Assembly (NCBI RefSeq): GCF_014199205.1 | Contig: NZ_JACIJD010000002.1 | Location: 300,207 to 364,206, forward strand | From: Muricoccus pecuniae | Lineage (GTDB): Bacteria; Pseudomonadota; Alphaproteobacteria; Acetobacterales; Acetobacteraceae | Length of the DNA: 64,000 nt | Direction: 5' to 3' | Shown: positions 56,263-64,000 of the stretch, piece by piece | How positions within the stretch are numbered: the stretch's first letter is position 1 | How the letters are laid out: every line of letters starts with the position of its first letter | Notes under the pieces: generated by a model | The model's input: the letters and a program-made list of their open reading frames with translations, nothing else | What the model was told of the DNA's origin: nothing | The model's database searches: none | Program-made: the position numbers and the translations under genes

Positions 56263-57905
56263 TGGACGCAACGACCACCCGCACCTCGGTGCGCACCCGC
56301 ACCACGGTGCGTACGCGCACCACGGTGCGCGAGGCGACGCTCGACCTGCTGCGCGCGCTGGACATGACCACGGCCTTCGGCAACCCCGGATCGACGGAAC
56401 TCGCCTTCCTCGACCGCTGGCCCGGTGATTTCCGCTACGTCCTCGGGCTTCAGGAGGCGAGCGTGCTCGGCATGGCCGACGGCTACGCCCGCGCCACCGG
56501 GCGCTGCGCCTTCGTGAACCTGCACTCCGCCGCAGGCGTGGGGCACGCGCTGGGCAACCTGTTCACCGCTTATCGGAACGGCGCGCCGCTGGTGGTGACG
56601 GCGGGGCAGCAGACGCGCTCCCTCCTGCCGAACCTGCCCTTCCTCGGCGCGACCGACGCGGCGCAGTTCCCGAAGCCCTATGTGAAGTTCAGCATCGAGC
56701 CCGCGCGGGCGGAGGACGTGCCCGCCGCCATCGCCCAGGCGCATCGCATCGCGACCCAGCGCCCCTACGGCCCCACCTTCGTCTCCATCCCGTCCGACGA
56801 CTGGTCGGCCCCCTGCCACCCCGTGCTCCCGCGCGCCTGGTATCCCGACGCCTCGCCCGATCCCGCCGCGCTGGAGGAGGCCGCGCGGGCCATTGCCGGT
56901 GCGCGGCGCCCCGTGGTGGTGGTGGGGCCGGAGGTGGATTCCGAGGGCGCCGGCCCCGCCCTCGTCGCGCTGGCGGAGCGGATCGGGGCGCCGGTGCTGG
57001 CCAGCCCCTTCTCCTCGCGCCTCTCCTTCCCCGAGGACCACGCGCTCTTCGCGGGTCATCTGCCCGCCGCGCCCCAAGCGGTGTCGGACGCGCTCGGCGC
57101 GCACGACCTCGTGCTGGTGATCGGCGCGCCCGTCTTCACCTTCCACGTGCCCGGGGACTGCGCGCTGTTCCACCAGGGCATCCCGATCTTCCAGATGACG
57201 ACGGATGCGGAGGCCGCCTCATCCGCCCCGGCGGGCACCGCCATCCTCGGCAGCCTGCGCCTCGGCATCCCCGCCCTCGCGGCGCTGCTGCCGGAGGCGG
57301 CACGCCCCCTGCCGGCGCCGCGCCCGCGCCCGCCCGCGCCAGAGGCGGGCACGCCGGTCAGTGCTCCCTACGCCCTGCACCGCCTGCACGCCGCCATGCC
57401 GGAGGACGCGATCCTCGTGGAGGAGGCGCCCTCCCACCGCCCGGCGATGCAGGCGCAGATGCCGGTCCGGCGCTGGGGCGGCTTCCTCACCATGGCGAGC
57501 GGGGGCCTCGGCTACGGGCTGCCGGCGGCGGTGGGCGTGGCGCTCGCCAGCCCCGGGCGGCGGGTGGTCTGCCTCATCGGCGACGGCTCCTTCATGTACT
57601 CGCCCCAGGCGCTCTGGACGGCGGTGCAGGAGGGGCTGCCCCTCGCGGTGATCGTGCTGAACAACTCGGGCTACGGCGCCATGCGCTCCTTCTCCCGCGT
57701 GCTGCAGGTGCGGGACGCGCCGGGGATCGAGTTGCCGGGGATCGACTTCGTCTCCCTCGCGCGCGGCATGGGCTGCCCCGGCCGCGCCGTGGGGACGCCC
57801 GAGGAACTCGACGCCGCGCTGGCCGAGGCCATGGCCGCGTGCGGCCCGTTCCTCGTGGAGGTCGCGCTCGATAGCGCCGTGGCCTCGCTCTACGACAAGC
57901 ACTGA
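56262..57905 (+). CDS. benzoylformate decarboxylase-like thiamine diphosphate enzyme
   Basis: ThDP enzyme predicted to convert a 2-keto acid to an aldehyde and CO2. 547 residues. Residues matching benzoylformate decarboxylase are present: Ser44 in GNPGSTELAF, cofactor Glu65 in LQEAS, His88 in NLHSAAGVGHALG, and a His in GAPVFTFHVPG. The cofactor-binding GDGSFMYSPQAL, with NNSGYGAM, follows at about 444-475. Acetolactate synthase is unlikely: no regulatory subunit gene is adjacent and the His pair fits a decarboxylase. The first 23 residues are three copies of a six-residue Arg/Thr/Val repeat. Confidence 0.87.
   Translation: MDATTTRTSVRTRTTVRTRTTVREATLDLLRALDMTTAFGNPGSTELAFLDRWPGDFRYVLGLQEASVLGMADGYARATGRCAFVNLHSAAGVGHALGNLFTAYRNGAPLVVTAGQQTRSLLPNLPFLGATDAAQFPKPYVKFSIEPARAEDVPAAIAQAHRIATQRPYGPTFVSIPSDDWSAPCHPVLPRAWYPDASPDPAALEEAARAIAGARRPVVVVGPEVDSEGAGPALVALAERIGAPVLASPFSSRLSFPEDHALFAGHLPAAPQAVSDALGAHDLVLVIGAPVFTFHVPGDCALFHQGIPIFQMTTDAEAASSAPAGTAILGSLRLGIPALAALLPEAARPLPAPRPRPPAPEAGTPVSAPYALHRLHAAMPEDAILVEEAPSHRPAMQAQMPVRRWGGFLTMASGGLGYGLPAAVGVALASPGRRVVCLIGDGSFMYSPQALWTAVQEGLPLAVIVLNNSGYGAMRSFSRVLQVRDAPGIELPGIDFVSLARGMGCPGRAVGTPEELDAALAEAMAACGPFLVEVALDSAVASLYDKH
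56280..56333 (+). repeat. 18-base tandem repeat of hairpins at the 5' end of the decarboxylase gene
   Basis: Three copies beginning 56280, 56298 and 56316. Each contains CGCACC, two bases, then GGTGCG, a perfect six-base stem. The copies encode the RTxxVR repeats of the N-terminus. The array begins 18 bases inside the coding region, where stable hairpins would affect translation. Confidence 0.8.
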
Positions 57906-57919
57906 CGGGAGGAACAAGA

Positions 57920-59416
57920 ATGCTCGACGTACCGCTGATCATCGGCGAGGGCGACCGCCCCGCGACCGGCGCCGCCACCTTCGAGCGCCGCAATCCCGTG
58001 ACGGGTGACGTCGCCACCCGCGCCGCCGCGGCCACGGTGGCGGATGCGGAGGCGGCCTGCGACGCGGCGGCCGCGGCCTTCCCGGCCTGGTCCGCCCTCG
58101 GCCCCAATGCCCGGCGCGCCATCCTGCTCAAGGCCGCCGACGCGCTCGCCGCCAAGGCGCCCGACTTCATCCGCATGATGGCCGAGGAGATCGGCGCGAC
58201 GGCGGGCTGGGCCGGGTTCAACGTTCATCTCGCCGCCGGCATGCTGCGCGAGGCCGCGGCGATGACCACGCAGACCACGGGCGAGGTGATCCCCTCGGAC
58301 AAGCCGGGCTGCCTGGCGATGTCCATCCGCGCGCCGGTCGGCGTGGTGCTCGGCATGGCGCCGTGGAACGCGCCGGTCATTCTCGGCGTGCGCGCGCTCG
58401 CCCTGCCGCTCGCCTGCGGCAACACCGTGGTGCTGAAGGCGAGCGAGACCTGCCCCGGCACGCACAGCCTCATCGCCCAGGCCCTGCGCGAGGGCGGCGT
58501 TCCCCCGGGCGTGGTGAACGTGGTGACGCATTCCGCCGAGGATGCGCCCGCGGTAGTGGAGGCGATGATCGCGCATAAGGCGGTGCGGCGGATCAACTTC
58601 ACCGGCTCCACCAAGGTCGGGCGCATCGTGGCGATGCACGCGGCGAGGCATCTCAAGCCCGTGCTGCTGGAGCTCGGCGGCAAGGCGCCGATGCTCGTGC
58701 TGGAGGATGCGGACCTGGACGAGGCCGTGAAGGCCGCCGCCTTCGGCGCCTTCATGAACCAGGGCCAGATCTGCATGTCCACCGAGCGGCTGGTGGTGGT
58801 GGAGAGCGTGGCCGACGAGTTCGCGCGGCGCCTCGCTGACTTCGTGGCGACGCTGCCGGTGGGCGACCCGCGGACGGGGACAGTGTTCCTCGGCTCGGTC
58901 GTGGACGAGGCCTCGGCGATGAAGGTGGAGCGGCTGATCGAGGACGCGACCTCTAAGGGCGCCACCCTGCTCGGCGGCGGGGAGCGTCGCGGCACGATCA
59001 TGCCCGCCTCCATCGTGGACCGCGTGACGCCCGAGATGGCGCTCTACGCCGAGGAGTCCTTCGGCCCCGTCGTCGCCATGATCCGCGTGGCCGACGCCGA
59101 GGAGGCGGTGCGCGTGGCGAACGACACGGAGTACGGCCTCTCCGCCGCGATCTTCACGCGGGACGTAGCGCGCGGCATCGCGCTGGCCCAGCGGATCGAG
59201 AGCGGCATCTGCCACGTCAACGGTCCCACCGTGCATGACGAGGCGCAGATGCCCTTCGGCGGCACCAAGGCCAGCGGCTACGGCCGCTTCGGCGGGCGCG
59301 CGGGGATCGCGGAGTTCACCGAGTTGCGCTGGATCACGGTGGAGACGCAGCCCGGCCAGTACCCCTTCCCGCCTGCCGCCAAGGCGCCGCCCTCCGCCAC
59401 CCCCGGCGCGCACTGA
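57920..59416 (+). CDS. aromatic-type aldehyde dehydrogenase
   Basis: NAD(P)-dependent aldehyde dehydrogenase, 498 residues. Catalytic Cys285 (NQGQICMSTER) and general base Glu251 (LLELGGKAP); cofactor motifs PWNAPVILG and FTGSTKVGR. Sequence style resembles vanillin, benzaldehyde or salicylaldehyde dehydrogenases, for instance CMSTERLVV. It follows the decarboxylase after 14 bases and would oxidise its aldehyde product to the acid. Confidence 0.9.
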   Translation: MLDVPLIIGEGDRPATGAATFERRNPVTGDVATRAAAATVADAEAACDAAAAAFPAWSALGPNARRAILLKAADALAAKAPDFIRMMAEEIGATAGWAGFNVHLAAGMLREAAAMTTQTTGEVIPSDKPGCLAMSIRAPVGVVLGMAPWNAPVILGVRALALPLACGNTVVLKASETCPGTHSLIAQALREGGVPPGVVNVVTHSAEDAPAVVEAMIAHKAVRRINFTGSTKVGRIVAMHAARHLKPVLLELGGKAPMLVLEDADLDEAVKAAAFGAFMNQGQICMSTERLVVVESVADEFARRLADFVATLPVGDPRTGTVFLGSVVDEASAMKVERLIEDATSKGATLLGGGERRGTIMPASIVDRVTPEMALYAEESFGPVVAMIRVADAEEAVRVANDTEYGLSAAIFTRDVARGIALAQRIESGICHVNGPTVHDEAQMPFGGTKASGYGRFGGRAGIAEFTELRWITVETQPGQYPFPPAAKAPPSATPGAH

Positions 59417-59436
59417 GCCGGGCAAGAGGGAGGAGG

Positions 59437-60417
59437 ATGAGGATGAACGCCATCACCCGCCGCGTCGCGCTCGGCGCCGCGCTGGGCGCGGTCGCGGCGC
59501 CCGCGCTGCGCGCGCAGACGCCCTGGCCCACCAAGCCCGTGCGCGTCATCGTGCCCTTCCCGCCGGGCGGGCTGGTGGACACGCTGGCGCGCTCGGTCTC
59601 GCAATCCCTGGCGGCGCGCTTCGGCCAGCCCTTCGTGGTGGACAACCGCGCGGGGGCGGGCGGCAATATCGGGGCGGACCTCGTCGCGAAGGCGGCGCCG
59701 GACGGCTACACGCTACTCGCCTCATCCATGGGGCCGCTGGCGGTGAACGCGTTCATCTACCCCTCCATGCCTTATGACACGAACACCGCCTTCGCGCCGG
59801 TCACCCTGCTGGCGACGACGCCGAAGGTGCTCTGCGTCGCCAATGCGAGGCCCTGGCGCAATATCGGCGCGCTGGTGGCCGCGGCGAAGGAGCGGCCGGG
59901 GGGGCTCACCGCGGGGTCGGCGGGGGCGGGCAGCAGCCTTCACCTCGCGCTGGAGCTGTTCAAGGGCGCGACGGGCACGGACATCCAGCACATCCCCTAT
60001 CGCGGCGCGGCGCCGGCCATCACGGACCTCATCGCCGGCAACATCGACCTGGTGATCGACAACGTGCCGAACATCCTCGGCCATATCCGCGGGGGAGCCG
60101 TGCGCCCGCTGGCCGTGGCCACGGAGGGGCGCCTGCCGCAACTGCCTGACATCCCGACCATGAACGAGGCGGGGGTGAGCTTCGTCTTCGGCACCTCCTT
60201 CGGCATGGCCGCCCCGGCGGGCACGCCGGAGCCCGTCATCGCCGCGCTCGCGGAGGGGGTGGCGGCGGCGCTGGCGGACCCGGGCGTGGGGGGCAGGCTG
60301 GCGGAGCAGGGCACCATCCTGGGCGGGCAGGGGCCCCAGGCTTTCGCCGCGCTCATCGCCGAGGAGAAGCGGACGCTGGAGCCGGTGATCCGGCGCGCGG
60401 GCATCCGCGCGGATTGA
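59437..60417 (+). CDS. Bug/TctC family tripartite tricarboxylate transporter binding protein
   Basis: Periplasmic solute-binding protein of 326 residues. A twin-arginine or Sec signal (NAITRRVALGAALGAVAAPALRAQ) is followed by the family start VRVIVPFPPGG and the ligand-pocket segment NRAGAGGNIGADLVAKAAPDGYT. TctA/TctB membrane genes are not in the window. Context suggests uptake of the aromatic or carboxylic substrate of this cluster. A second ATG six bases on (59443) is also possible. Confidence 0.9.
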   Translation: MRMNAITRRVALGAALGAVAAPALRAQTPWPTKPVRVIVPFPPGGLVDTLARSVSQSLAARFGQPFVVDNRAGAGGNIGADLVAKAAPDGYTLLASSMGPLAVNAFIYPSMPYDTNTAFAPVTLLATTPKVLCVANARPWRNIGALVAAAKERPGGLTAGSAGAGSSLHLALELFKGATGTDIQHIPYRGAAPAITDLIAGNIDLVIDNVPNILGHIRGGAVRPLAVATEGRLPQLPDIPTMNEAGVSFVFGTSFGMAAPAGTPEPVIAALAEGVAAALADPGVGGRLAEQGTILGGQGPQAFAALIAEEKRTLEPVIRRAGIRAD

Positions 60418-60424
60418 GGGAGGA

Positions 60425-60447
60425 GGGGCGGGGCGTCTCTCCGCCCC
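60425..60447 (+). terminator. hairpin after the binding-protein gene
   Basis: GGGGCGG at 60425-60431 pairs with CCGCCCC at 60441-60447 around a nine-base loop (GGCGTCTCT), eight bases past the stop codon. No T-run. Probably ends the aromatic-acid operon. Confidence 0.55.
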
Positions 60448-60567
60448 GTGCCGCCCCGGCCCTCGGTAGCCCGGCACGGCAGCGCAGCCGTCCCCGGCAT
60501 TGCGGCGCCTGGGCCCGCGGCGAGGAGCGACCCTCTCCCCGGGCGAGGCAAGCGGCGGAGGCGCCGC

Positions 60568-60771
60568 TCACGCCGGCAGGGGTTCCGCCTTCCAGCCAGC
60601 ATCGCACAGCGCCTTCGCGATCCTCTCCGCCGGGGCGCTGGCATCGCCGATGGTCACCTCCCGCCGCTCGAGGTCGAACTCCGCCCTGGCGCGCGGATCG
60701 GCCTGTTGGATGCTGGCGGCCACGCCCTTCGCGCAACCATCGCAGTTCATGTTGCTGATGTGGAAACGCAT
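60568..60771 (-). CDS. heavy-metal-associated domain protein (CopZ-like)
   Basis: A 67-residue metallochaperone-like protein. The metal motif is NMNCDGCAKGV (Cys10, Cys13), in a ferredoxin-like beta-alpha-beta fold ending IAKALCDAGWKAEPLPA. Expected to carry Cu(I) or another soft metal in the cytoplasm. No copper ATPase is adjacent. Confidence 0.85.
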   Translation of the reverse strand: MRFHISNMNCDGCAKGVAASIQQADPRARAEFDLERREVTIGDASAPAERIAKALCDAGWKAEPLPA

Positions 60772-61132
60772 GGTCCCGTCCTTCCCTGCTGTTCTGTCCC
60801 AGGCCAGATGGGGCCCGCCGCCGTGACAAGGTCAAGCCATGTCGGGGGAACGAAATTCCCTCGCTGTCGGCGCCAAACTCGCCTCGACGTGAGGTGTTAT
60901 CAGCCCTGAAACCCGGCTGGCCCCGGACGACCGGGCCATGCCCGGGTGCCATCGTCACCGCCAGGCAGGGAGGCGCGGACGCTATGGAATCCATGAGGTT
61001 GGCCCGCCCGTGCTCGCCTGCCCGGGGCAGCATCGATGACCTGCTCACCTGTTTTCCCGACCCCTCCCGCCCGGATTGCCGGGCCGCGCCGGGACGAACG
61101 GGAAGATAGGACCCACTGCGATCGAGGAACCA
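60772..61132. other. intergenic region between copZ-like and YihY genes
   Basis: 361 bases between two divergent genes. It must contain both promoters. I see no RNA gene, no convincing coding region and no strong repeat in it. GAGGA lies just before the YihY start at 61133. Confidence 0.6.
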
Positions 61133-62269
61133 ATGGCGGCAACAGACAGATGGCCGGCACCACTTCGCGCCGCTGCTTTCGCGGCCGCTGGGCTGGTATT
61201 GTCCGGCATCCAGGGCGGTAGCGGTTCCCGGGCCAGGCCTTCCCGGGAGACTACGTCTCCCCGGGAGACTACGTCTCCCCGGAGGGCAGCGCCGGCCCGC
61301 ACGGCTTCCGCGGTGCCGGGGGAGGAAGGCAAGGGACGTTCCGCGGACACGCCCTCCCAGATCCCCGCTGCCGGCTGGTGGGACATCCTGAAGCGCACCT
61401 TCCAGCAGATATCGGAAGACAGGCTGCTGACCGAAGCGGCGGGCATCACCTTCTACGGACTTCTCGCCCTGTTCCCGGCCGTGACGGCCCTCGTCTCGCT
61501 CTACGGCCTGTTCGCCGATCCCGGTGACATCTCCAGGCACCTCGCCGCGCTCTCGGGCGTGGTTCCGGGGGGCGGGATGGAGATCATCGAGGAACAGGTG
61601 CGCCGTGTCGCGGACCAGGGCAGCGGCAAGCTGGGCTTCGGGCTCGCGATCAGCCTCGCCGCCTCCCTCTGGAGCGCCAATGCGGCCACCAAGGCCGTCT
61701 TCGATGCCCTCAACATCGTCTACGAGGAGAAGGAGAAGCGCGGCTTCCTCAAACGCACGGCCGTCACGCTCGCCTTCACCCTCGGTGCGATCCTGTTCGT
61801 GCTGCTGGCCATGGGCGCCGTGGTGGTGCTCCCGATCATCCTGGGCTTCGTCGGGCTCGGTCCCACCGTGGACTTCCTGATCCGGTTGCTGCGCTGGCCG
61901 CTGCTGCTCGTCGCCATCGGTGTGCTGCTGGCCATGCTGTTCCGGTACGGGCCGAGCCGCGACAGCGCGAAGTGGCGCTGGGTGAGCTGGGGCGGTGCCT
62001 TCGCGGCGATCGCCTGGCTGATCGGCTCGGCCGCCTTCTCGTTCTATGTCACCAACTTCGGCAGCTACAACGAGACCTACGGCTCGCTCGGGGCGGTGAT
62101 CGGCTTCATGACCTGGATCTGGCTGTCGGCAGCCATCGTGCTGGCCGGGGCGGAACTGGACGCCGAGATGGAACGGCAGACCGGGAAGGACACGACCGCA
62201 GGACCGGAGCAGCCGATGGGCCGCCGCAATGCCACCATGGCCGATACCGTGCCCGAGGGGGGGCGGTAG
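61133..62269 (+). CDS. YihY/BrkB family membrane protein
   Basis: A 378-residue inner-membrane protein of the YihY (formerly tRNA-processing RNase BN/BrkB) family, six predicted helices in the C-terminal two thirds. Family pieces: DRLLTEAAGITFYGLLALFPAVTALVS, SLWSANAATKAVFDALNIVY, FYVTNFGSYNETYGSLGAVI and WLSAAIVLAGAELDAEMER. The N-terminal ~85 residues are extra, starting with a helix and then two RETTSP repeats. Function in the family is unsettled. Confidence 0.87.
   Translation: MAATDRWPAPLRAAAFAAAGLVLSGIQGGSGSRARPSRETTSPRETTSPRRAAPARTASAVPGEEGKGRSADTPSQIPAAGWWDILKRTFQQISEDRLLTEAAGITFYGLLALFPAVTALVSLYGLFADPGDISRHLAALSGVVPGGGMEIIEEQVRRVADQGSGKLGFGLAISLAASLWSANAATKAVFDALNIVYEEKEKRGFLKRTAVTLAFTLGAILFVLLAMGAVVVLPIILGFVGLGPTVDFLIRLLRWPLLLVAIGVLLAMLFRYGPSRDSAKWRWVSWGGAFAAIAWLIGSAAFSFYVTNFGSYNETYGSLGAVIGFMTWIWLSAAIVLAGAELDAEMERQTGKDTTAGPEQPMGRRNATMADTVPEGGR
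61246..61278 (+). repeat. tandem hairpin repeat within the YihY gene
   Basis: GGAGACTACGTCTCC at 61246-61260 recurs at 61264-61278 (period 18). Each copy is a six-base perfect stem with a three-base loop, and both are in frame, encoding the RETTSP repeat. Confidence 0.8.
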
Positions 62270-62395
62270 GCAACGATGGGAAGGGCGGCGCAGGTCGCGC
62301 GTGGCCCCGGACTTGAGAAGCACGGGGCTGGCTCACCGCCAGCCACCTCGCCTTAACCGAGAGGCCGCCGCCCTGTGCGTCCGGCGGGCTTCCGC

Positions 62396-62665
62396 TCAGC
62401 TGTGCGCAGGGGCTGAAAGGCCCTGCGCGGCGTCCATCATGCTGTCGATCGTGGGTAGCTCAGGATCGGAGGCGAACAGGCGCTTCGAGGTGCCGTCCAA
62501 CATCGCGAGATCCACGAAGGTCGCCTCGCCATTCAGTCCGAGCTTCGACGCCACCGCGATGGCCGCCCGGGTGGCCGAGGCTTCGGATCTGTAGCCGAGA
62601 TAGGCGGACGTGCCCTGGACGATCTTCCAGGTCGTGCCGTCCTGCTGAACCGTGTAGGTGATCAT
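62396..62665 (-). CDS. hypothetical protein, DUF2188-like
   Basis: An 89-residue soluble protein from the ATG at 62665, with AAGGAG 12-13 bases upstream. The N-terminal half (VQQDGTTWKIVQG, then SEASATRAAIAVASKLGLNG) resembles small DUF2188-type proteins. The C-terminal part is acidic and unrelated. Function unknown; confidence in the family is low. Confidence 0.5.
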   Translation of the reverse strand: MITYTVQQDGTTWKIVQGTSAYLGYRSEASATRAAIAVASKLGLNGEATFVDLAMLDGTSKRLFASDPELPTIDSMMDAAQGLSAPAHS

Positions 62666-62928
62666 GATCGGATCGCTCTCCTTGTGGGTCTCGATCCAGC
62701 CGGGCAGGGCTACCTCGAACTTCCCATATGGTGCTGCGGGGACGTGTTTGCATGGCGAAGCCGCCCGTGGCCGTCCCAGGACATCGGTGCCCGATCCTCT
62801 GCTTCCGGCGGAGTGGCCGTGCCGCGGGTTCTTGCCCGGCCCGGAAGCTGTCGGGGGCCGTTCTCAGATGACCCTCCCCCGGGTTGGTGGACACCTCGGA
62901 TAAGCTCCTGAGGGAGCGAGGTGTGCTG

Positions 62929-63246
62929 ATGACGACCAAGACGCGACGCGAATTCACGGAGGAGTTCAAGCGGGAGGCGGTGGGGCTGCTGGCGAGCAGC
63001 GGCCGCCCGCTGATGCAGGTGGCGAACGAGCTCGGGATCCAGCCTTCGATGCTGCGGAACTGGCGAGGTCGGCTCGGATCTGTGGCTGGTCAGGCCACGG
63101 CTGCGGAGCGTCCCGCCACGACGGGATTGGCGGTGTCCGCCGAGCAGGCCGAGATCCGGCGTCTGCAGAAGGAACTCGAGCGGGCGCAGATGGAGCGCGA
63201 CATCCCCAAAAAAGCCATCGGCATCTTCTCGGGCCCGCCGAGATGA
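62929..63246 (+). CDS. IS3-family transposase OrfA
   Basis: 105-residue DNA-binding protein. Helix-turn-helix: EFKREAVGLLASSGRPLMQV then ELGIQPSMLRNWR. A leucine-zipper-like helix EIRRLQKELERAQMER follows. An A6 run at 63208-63213 is where a -1 frameshift could join it to OrfB, whose frame is -1 relative to this one. Confidence 0.85.
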   Translation: MTTKTRREFTEEFKREAVGLLASSGRPLMQVANELGIQPSMLRNWRGRLGSVAGQATAAERPATTGLAVSAEQAEIRRLQKELERAQMERDIPKKAIGIFSGPPR

Positions 63247-63947
63247 GGTTCCGCTTCGTCGAGGACCATCGGACCGTCTTCGCGGTGCGGGTCATGTGCT
63301 CGGTGCTGGAGGTGAGCGCCAGCGGATACTACGCGTGGCGGAGGAGGCCCGAGAGCGTTCGGAGTGCAGCAAACCGGCTCCTGCTCGAGGACATCCGCCG
63401 AGTTCATGCCGACAGCCGGCGCCGCTACGGCAGCCCGCGCGTCCATGCGGCCCTGCAGGCCGAGGGGCAGCGGGTAGGCCGGAACCGGGTAGCTCGCCTG
63501 ATGCGCCGGCACGGCATTCGGGTGCGCACCAAACGACGGTTCCGGGTGACAACAGACAGCAGCCACGCCTTCCCACTCGCCCCGAACCTGCTGGATCGCC
63601 AGTTCACTGCCTCCGGGCCGAACAAGGTCTGGTTGGCCGACATCACCTACATACCTACCGGCAAGGGCTGGCTGTACCTCGCTGTCGTGCTCGACCTCCT
63701 CTCGCGCAAGGTGGTCGGCTGGGCCATGCGCGACACCCTGGCCCAGGAACTGACCCTCGCGGCCCTTCGGATGGCCATCACCAACCGCAAGCCAGGGCCA
63801 GGACTGCTGCACCATGCGGATCGTGGCAGCCAGTACGCTGCCCATGACTACCGCCGCCTGCTCGCCAGGCGCGGCATGCTCTGCTCGATGAGCCGGAAAG
63901 GCGATTGCTGGGACTGTGAGTATACCGGTGTGGCCTGGAGGGCCTGA
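63243..63947 (+). pseudogene. IS3-family transposase OrfB, truncated before the last catalytic residue
   Basis: DDE integrase part. Present: HTH_21-type region (LEVSASGYYAWRRRPES), first Asp in WLADITYIPT, second Asp in VVLDLLSRKVVGWAM, and HADRGSQYA. The sequence is normal up to SRKGDCWD and then becomes CEYTGVAWRA and stops. The expected continuation with the third catalytic acid (the Glu of the N-x-x-x-E-S-F-F region) is missing. Its product should be inactive. Confidence 0.82.
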
Positions 63948-64000
63948 CCCTTGTCTGGGATTGACCGCGTGTCATTGCGTTGACGTGTCGGCCTTCCAGG

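Larger units (their letters stand above)
62869..63947 (+). mobile_element. IS3-family element, 3' end missing
   Basis: Left end at about 62869 (TGACCCTCCCCCGGGTTGG), typical of IS3-group terminal repeats. Two overlapping frames (orfA, orfB) follow. orfB loses similarity at about 63914, before the last catalytic acid, and no matching right end is seen in the remaining bases. Another element has probably inserted, or a deletion occurred; the window ends at 64000, so the full structure cannot be judged. Confidence 0.8.

Noticed and set aside
56262..57905. Decarboxylase gene as acetolactate synthase large subunit
   Set aside because: The Ser44/His88 and FTFHVPG residues match benzoylformate decarboxylase and there is no small-subunit gene.

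Overview
The window is GC-rich throughout, with dense genes, frequent 1-4 base start/stop overlaps and many GTG or TTG starts. The gene content (ctaD-ctaB-ctaG-ctaE-surf1 order, sdhCDAB, DUF1489, MbfA ferritin, a SAM-II riboswitch before metZ, and a Bug-type binding protein) points to an alphaproteobacterium, most likely an Acetobacteraceae/Roseomonas-like chromosome. No taxonomic marker was compared, so this is inference.

Layout. 1-6013: end of ctaD and the cytochrome aa3 assembly genes ctaB, a 49-residue CoxF-like protein, ctaG, ctaE and surf1, then an M32 carboxypeptidase. 6061-11817 (minus strand): a DUF2272 lipoprotein, MbfA, and the lipid A/Kdo block lpxK-waaA-acyltransferase with DUF1489. 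11926-15356: a chemoreceptor and an aspartate-semialdehyde-dehydrogenase-like protein without its catalytic Cys/His. 15534-19311: sdhCDAB, with a hairpin-rich sdhD-sdhA gap. 19352-27304: assorted enzymes (flavoprotein, Rrf2 regulator, FMN protein, cysK, esterase, ATP-grasp, azlCD, KGG stress protein, recX). 27421-29196: two exported proteins sharing a PGNPPGT repeat. 29379-31534: argD-argF. 31610-37526: a second chemoreceptor, CBS-BON protein, hslO, two lipoproteins, folE and apaG. 37618-39170: metZ under a SAM-II riboswitch, then tRNA-Gly(CCC).

41092-54373 is the most notable part. It holds modABC (molybdate uptake) divergent from a selenocysteine-containing respiratory formate dehydrogenase operon (fdhA with an in-frame TGA and a SECIS-like hairpin, the beta and gamma subunits, fdhE). 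This runs on into the whole selenocysteine machinery: selA, a Sel1-repeat protein, selB, tRNA-Sec and a small unknown gene, with selD shortly after on the other strand. The 96-base tRNA-Sec gene lies entirely inside the selB reading frame, exactly in phase, so making the tRNA and finishing the SelB protein compete for the same RNA.

54535-60417 looks like an aromatic 2-hydroxy/2-keto acid pathway: a D-2-hydroxyacid dehydrogenase, a MarR regulator, a benzoylformate-decarboxylase-like enzyme, an aldehyde dehydrogenase and a solute-binding protein. The window ends with a CopZ-like protein, a YihY membrane protein and an IS3-type element whose transposase is cut off before its last catalytic residue.

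Recurring small-scale features are tandem arrays of short perfect hairpins at three places (sdhD-sdhA gap, and the 5' ends of the decarboxylase and YihY genes), and a 119-base patch that is virtually identical in the two chemoreceptor genes.
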